Below are positions 34,403 through 38,295 of a stretch of DNA of 38,295 nucleotides, piece by piece (within the stretch, counting starts at the first letter, position 1; every line of letters begins with the position of its first letter). A program made the translations under genes and the position numbers. Source of the stretch: JADHLN01 sp965658435. Its GTDB lineage: Bacteria; Pseudomonadota; Alphaproteobacteria; Rickettsiales; JABIRX01. Where the stretch lies: positions 1 to 38,295 of the forward strand of contig CBFHSE010000012.1 of assembly GCA_965658435.1 (NCBI GenBank), given 5' to 3'. Below the pieces are notes generated by a model. It had not been told where the DNA came from and made no database searches. It worked only from the letters and a program-made list of their open reading frames with translations.

Positions 34403-35167
34403 TTATTCTAGTAAAAAAATCAAGCTGCATAATTTTCTATTATCTGAAATTTTATATTCTTCAGATGACAATCCAGTTGAGCCTATAACACAATCTGTTT
34501 GGGATGGGTTAGAGCTATAGTCAGATGCTGATCTAATATGGACTCTTATATCACCAAACCAAGCTAATGAGTCATCATATTTATTATCAAATAATGCAGC
34601 TTGTTTTGGAGTTAAAAAAGGGTAAGTATATTTTGTAGGTATTTGATCTGAAGCTCTACCAATTGAAATAACTGTTTGATTATTAAATTTGGCAAAATTA
34701 TAGATAGAGCCATCACTATTTGAAGGAGGCATATAAGCAACATTATGAGCCCAAAAAGAATTAATAATATTCTTGCCAGGAATTTGACCTGAAATATTTT
34801 CACCGCTGTAATTTGAAGCTAATAAATCAGCTAAATATAAATGTTTTAAAGACATATAAGTTTCATCAAGATTTGATCCTTCATTAAAATTTATATAACC
34901 ATTACCATCTCCATTACATATATTTGCATCTGAATGACAATCTTCTCCCCATAAATCATATGCGGTAGTTATGTCACCAGCTTTAACATTGTAAATTATT
35001 TTAAATGTATTAAATGCGGCCTTTTGATTTTGATATTCATTATAGATTTTTTTTAATTTACTATTATCTAGCATAGCTGCACTTCTAAATGTGACAGCTG
35101 AAATCAAGCCAATAATTATTAAAACAATTGAAAGTTCTATCAAAGAAAAAGCATTTTTAAAATTCAT
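34403..35167 (-). CDS. Type IV prepilin
   Basis: A 254-residue conventional prepilin. The leader MNFKNA is followed by FSLIELSIVLIIIGLISA, the classical cleavage/N-methylation site with Glu5 and the hydrophobic assembly helix. Residues about 60-110 carry AGDITTAYDLWGEDCHSD, a GDGNGYINFNEG loop and SLKHLYLADLLASNYSG, a layout shared with many proteobacterial pilins. Paired cysteines occur near the loop (two) and towards the C-terminus (two), the latter as expected for a pilin D-region disulfide. No S74 domain is present. It is the first gene of the minus-strand pilin block and divergent from surA. It could be a major or minor pilin; the sequence does not settle which. Confidence 0.88.
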   Translation of the reverse strand: MNFKNAFSLIELSIVLIIIGLISAVTFRSAAMLDNSKLKKIYNEYQNQKAAFNTFKIIYNVKAGDITTAYDLWGEDCHSDANICNGDGNGYINFNEGSNLDETYMSLKHLYLADLLASNYSGENISGQIPGKNIINSFWAHNVAYMPPSNSDGSIYNFAKFNNQTVISIGRASDQIPTKYTYPFLTPKQAALFDNKYDDSLAWFGDIRVHIRSASDYSSNPSQTDCVIGSTGLSSEEYKISDNRKLCSLIFLLE

Positions 35168-35273
35168 AAAAGAAATGATTTATTAATTCTATAATATCAT
35201 AATAAGAAAATTTATTCTATTGAAATTAATATGATAGTATTTTAACTTTCAAATTTAAAAATTAAGAATTTTC

Positions 35274-36197
35274 ATGAAGTTATTACTCATTATTATAATA
35301 TCGCTAATCACTTTAAATGTTAAAGCTAAAGCAGAAACAATAAAAATTATTGCTATAATAGGTAATCAAGTAATAACTAATTATGATTTAAAACAGAAAA
35401 TTAAATTAATTGAATTTAATTCAAATAAAAAAATAGCTAAAGATCATTTGCCAGCAATTTATAATCAAGTCAGAGAACAGCTAATTACTGAATCTATATA
35501 TAATATTGAAGCTAATAAACTAAATATATCTGCAAATAAAGAACAAATAGAAGAAGTTTACAAATCATTTCTCAAAGAAAGAAATATAGTTCAAGATAAA
35601 TTTTTAGAAATATTAAAAAATAACAAAATTGATTTCACATATTTTAATGATCAATTAAAAAATTCACTAAATTGGCAAAATATTCTTTACTATAAAATTA
35701 GGCCTACAATAAAAATATCGGAAACAGAAATTAATGATTATATTCAAAATATTGCCGATGAAAATAATGATTTTGAATATTTAGTGCAAATAATTAATTT
35801 TCCAATTAATGAAAATATTTTTGAAACAAAATCATTGCTTAATGATATTTATAACAAAGTTAAAAATGGTAAATTATCATTTTCTCAAATTAGAGCATTA
35901 TATTCATTATCTAAAATTGAAGAACCGGTTTGGAAATTAAAATCTGAGTTTGATGATAATATACAAAATAATTTATCAATTCTTTCAGACGGAGAAATAT
36001 CAAGCCCAATTAAATATAAAGATAAGTTTAAACTATTATTCCTAAAAGAAAAAAGATTAAAGGAAAATAAAAAAAACAATAGGAAGTTTAGAAATGAAAT
36101 AAAGCAAAAACTATATTTAAAAAAACTTGAATCAGCAGCAGCAAGATATACACAACAGCTAAGAAAGAATAGTTATATTGAAAGAAAAAGGCTGTAA
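35274..36197 (+). CDS. SurA-like periplasmic chaperone/peptidyl-prolyl isomerase
   Basis: Signal peptide (about 1-20, cleavage near AKA-ET). A SurA N-terminal chaperone domain follows, with IKIIAIIGNQVITNYDLKQKIKLIEF and IYNQVREQLITESIYNIEANKLNIS. One parvulin-like domain (about 160-265), with FEYLVQIINFPINE and SDGEISSPIKYKDKFKLLFLKEKR, is present and divergent. At 307 residues it is shorter than E. coli SurA (428), consistent with a single rather than double isomerase domain. SurA escorts outer-membrane beta-barrel proteins to the BAM complex. The rsmA start overlaps its stop (TAATG), a conserved neighbourhood, although pdxA, often between them, is missing. Confidence 0.8.
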   Translation: MKLLLIIIISLITLNVKAKAETIKIIAIIGNQVITNYDLKQKIKLIEFNSNKKIAKDHLPAIYNQVREQLITESIYNIEANKLNISANKEQIEEVYKSFLKERNIVQDKFLEILKNNKIDFTYFNDQLKNSLNWQNILYYKIRPTIKISETEINDYIQNIADENNDFEYLVQIINFPINENIFETKSLLNDIYNKVKNGKLSFSQIRALYSLSKIEEPVWKLKSEFDDNIQNNLSILSDGEISSPIKYKDKFKLLFLKEKRLKENKKNNRKFRNEIKQKLYLKKLESAAARYTQQLRKNSYIERKRL

Positions 36198-37015
36198 TGA
36201 ATCCTCTTGAGCAAAGTAACAAAGAGTTAATTATCAAATATAATTTAATTGCAGAAAAAAAATTTTCACAAAATTATATTATTGATAAAAATTTAACAGA
36301 TAAAATAGCCAAACAATTAAAAGATATTAGCAATGCAAATATTATAGAAATAGGCTCTGGTCCTTTGACTTTGACCAGATCGCTAATTGAGCTACCAATT
36401 AAAAAGCTATATTTAATTGAGCTTGATAAAAAATTTGAAAAATTATATGAGGATGTAAAACCTTATTATGATAGCAAATTTAATTATTATTTTACTGATA
36501 TATTAAAATTTAAATTAGAAGAAATTGGAGCAAATTTAAATATAATTTCAAATTTACCATATAAAATATCATCTCCATTTTTAATTAAAGCATGTCAAAA
36601 TTATAATATTATTAATCAAATGGTGATTATGCTGCAAAAAGAGTTAGCAGACAGAATAATAGCTAAAAAAGATGATAAAAATTTTGGCCGTTTATCAGTA
36701 ATGTTACAATCATTTTTTGAAATTAATAAAATAATGGATGTAAAAGCTGAAGCTTTTTATCCCAAACCTAAAATTTCATCATCAATATTATATTTTAAAG
36801 CAAATAAAATAATACCAGACAACATAAATATAAAAGATTTGGAAACTCTTACAAATCTATTTTTTAGTAAAAGAAGGAAAAAAATTAGTACAATTTTTAA
36901 AAATTTAGGAATTAAAAATTCTTCTATAGATTTTAATAAAAGGCCAGAGAATTTAACATTATCAGAGTTTTATGAGCTAGCTTTTCTGTTAAAAAAATCT
37001 ACCATAAATATATAA
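36197..37015 (+). CDS. rsmA: 16S rRNA dimethyladenosine transferase RsmA (KsgA)
   Basis: Dimethylates two adjacent adenosines in helix 45 of 16S rRNA, a late 30S assembly checkpoint. Its 272 residues are full length. FSQNYIIDKNLTDKIAKQL near the start and the SAM loop IIEIGSGPLTLTRSLIE (about 50-66) are followed by the acidic LIELDKKFE. The catalytic motif ISNLPYKISSPFLIK (about 115-129) and VMLQKELADRI come next, with FFSKRRKKISTIFKN in the C-terminal domain. It overlaps the convergent NRAMP-like gene by 27 bases at the 3' end. Confidence 0.95.
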   Translation: MNPLEQSNKELIIKYNLIAEKKFSQNYIIDKNLTDKIAKQLKDISNANIIEIGSGPLTLTRSLIELPIKKLYLIELDKKFEKLYEDVKPYYDSKFNYYFTDILKFKLEEIGANLNIISNLPYKISSPFLIKACQNYNIINQMVIMLQKELADRIIAKKDDKNFGRLSVMLQSFFEINKIMDVKAEAFYPKPKISSSILYFKANKIIPDNINIKDLETLTNLFFSKRRKKISTIFKNLGIKNSSIDFNKRPENLTLSEFYELAFLLKKSTINI

Positions 37016-38242
37016 AATAATTAAAAAGCTCATAATAAATATAGCAGCAAAACTATAATATATAAAAAATTTATTAGGTTTATATTTATCAGGAAAATTA
37101 CTGTCTAATATTAGCTTCAAATTCAAATAAGCTATTATTGGTGTAGTAAGAAAAGAGATCATAGTGGCAATTATTACAAGCTCTTTCATATTATCTACTA
37201 AAAATATAATAGTTAAAATAGTGGCTATAACTGCAATTGTTAAGCTATATATATAAATAATATTTTCATTAAAATTTTTACTATTTTTTGCATAAAAAAT
37301 GAGTTTTATTATTTTTGCAATTGATCTTGGGTAACCGTCAACGCATGTAATAACTGTTGAAAACATAGTTATAAATGCAGTTATAGCTATAATATTAAAA
37401 GACCATGATCCTATGTTATTACTATATGCGTTTAGTAATGTTGCAACAAAGTCAATTGATTTATCTGGTAAAGTTCCTCCATTATTAAAAAACATTATTT
37501 TACCAATTAATAAAAATATAATAGCCAAAAAAGCTGTTGTTATATAACCAATTCGAAAGTCCGTTATGGATTTTTTAAAATTAACCTCATCATGATGAGC
37601 ATGTTCTTTTTCAACAATCCAGATAGAGTTCCATATAGAGCAATCAAGAGGGCAGGGCATCCAACCAATAAATCCTAAAATAAATAGAAGATCTAAATGA
37701 TTGCTAAAAGAAAATTTTTCATTTTCAACATTACTAAAAAAGTCAAAATTAAATATTGAAATAATTAAAGTAAGTACAGATGTAATAGTTAGCAAAATAA
37801 TTACATATTTTACCCATCTATCGAGCAAGTTATATTTACCAAAAATTAAAATAAAATAGCAGGTTAAAATAACAATTACACTGCATAATTCTATTGATAA
37901 ATTAAAATTAAATATATTCGCGAAAATACCTGCTGCAACAACTGTTACTGCAGATAATAATGATAATAAAGAGATTAAGGTAATAATTAAATATATGTAA
38001 AGATATTTCGGATTTAAATCATAATATCCATGCAAAATAGATTTTTTTTTAATTGAGCTATATCTAGGAGCAATTTCAAAAAAAGGATATTTAAGAAAAT
38101 GAGAAAATAAAATTACTGCTATAAAAAAAAAGCCATATTTTGCGCCTGCTTGCACCGACTGAACTAAATGAGAAACGCCTATTGCTGTTGCAGCAAGTAA
38201 TATTCCAGGCCCAAGACTATTCAAAAATAATTTTAGTTTCAC
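36989..38242 (-). CDS. NRAMP-superfamily transporter lacking canonical metal-site motifs
   Basis: A 417-residue integral membrane protein with about 11 hydrophobic segments and the LeuT-like Nramp fold, recognised from the N-terminal GPGILLAATAIGVSH and KYPFFEIAPRY. In true manganese/iron transporters helix 1 has DPGN and helix 6 has MPH. Here the corresponding stretches read ATAIGVSH and GWMPCPLDCSIWNSIW. This belongs to a divergent branch usually annotated as Nramp family divalent metal transporter, whose substrate is not established. The start is GTG (complement of 38240-38242) with no clear ribosome-binding site; no ATG occurs nearby. Convergent with rsmA. Confidence 0.78.
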   Translation of the reverse strand: MKLKLFLNSLGPGILLAATAIGVSHLVQSVQAGAKYGFFFIAVILFSHFLKYPFFEIAPRYSSIKKKSILHGYYDLNPKYLYIYLIITLISLLSLLSAVTVVAAGIFANIFNFNLSIELCSVIVILTCYFILIFGKYNLLDRWVKYVIILLTITSVLTLIISIFNFDFFSNVENEKFSFSNHLDLLFILGFIGWMPCPLDCSIWNSIWIVEKEHAHHDEVNFKKSITDFRIGYITTAFLAIIFLLIGKIMFFNNGGTLPDKSIDFVATLLNAYSNNIGSWSFNIIAITAFITMFSTVITCVDGYPRSIAKIIKLIFYAKNSKNFNENIIYIYSLTIAVIATILTIIFLVDNMKELVIIATMISFLTTPIIAYLNLKLILDSNFPDKYKPNKFFIYYSFAAIFIMSFLIILYIYGRFF

Positions 38243-38257
38243 AAAAAAAATATAAAG

Positions 38258-38295
38258 TTATGAATTTAGGAAGCTATCAATATCAAAATCTTTAG
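38258..38295 (-). CDS. Possible C-terminus of an upstream minus-strand gene
   Basis: The minus strand is open from the window edge to TAA (complement of 38258-38260), ending KDFDIDSFLNS. Its position 15 bases before the transporter start would fit an operon. Only 11 complete sense codons are visible, so this may be chance. Confidence 0.3.
   Translation of the reverse strand, partial: KDFDIDSFLNS

Noticed and set aside
38262..38295. Short plus-strand reading frame at the window end
   Set aside because: The ATG near 38260 runs only 11 codons to a TAG, too short to support.

Overview
The window is AT-rich chromosomal DNA, densely packed with short intergenic gaps and many overlapping starts and stops. 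The gene content is that of a Gram-negative alphaproteobacterium: the order rpmH-rnpA-yidC-engB-argB, lipid A genes (lpxK and an LpxL-type acyltransferase), a YhdP/AsmA-like protein, a CHCC zinc-finger protein and a DUF2610-like protein. The last, together with the base composition, points towards Rickettsiales or a relative. Unlike typical intracellular Rickettsiales it keeps biosynthetic genes for pyrimidines (pyrD, pyrB), purines (purF), lysine/peptidoglycan (dapA), leucine (leuD) and arginine (argB). This would suit a free-living or extracellular, host-associated member. That placement is inference.

Layout. 1-3.8 kb: partial pyrD on the minus strand, then a secreted TPR protein, the type IV pilus retraction ATPase pilT, and pyrB on the plus strand. 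3.8-6.2 kb: a minus-strand cvpA-purF-CHCC zinc-finger operon. 6.3-10.3 kb: dapA, smpB and a large YhdP/AsmA-like protein (plus). 10.3-12.5 kb: leuD-holA-rsmD (minus). 12.6-16.9 kb: a secreted, probably inactive SNase-fold protein, then HU and dnaE (minus). 17-20.8 kb: a DadA-like oxidoreductase coupled to a DUF2610-like protein with an exact internal repeat, then mreB-mreC. 20.8-24.6 kb: rpmH-rnpA-yidC-engB-argB (minus). 24.6-27.7 kb: lpxK-lpxL-rmuC. 27.8 kb: tRNA-Lys(UUU). 27.9-35.2 kb: four minus-strand prepilin-like genes. 35.3-38.3 kb: surA-like and rsmA (plus), a divergent NRAMP-like transporter (minus), and perhaps the tail of another minus-strand gene.

The most striking part is the prepilin block. 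A conventional small prepilin is followed by three tandem, overlapping paralogues of about 700 residues. Each starts with a type IV prepilin cleavage/methylation segment and a pilin-like globular region, continues into tail-fibre-like sequence, and ends in a peptidase S74 intramolecular chaperone domain with its Ser-Lys dyad intact and a C-terminal coiled coil. The architecture predicts self-processing fibrous adhesins mounted on a type IV pilus or pseudopilus. PilT is encoded 25 kb away in the same window.

Most of the remaining genes are housekeeping functions. No stretch over 300 bases lacks a gene. No insertion sequence, CRISPR array, rRNA gene or prophage structural cluster was seen.
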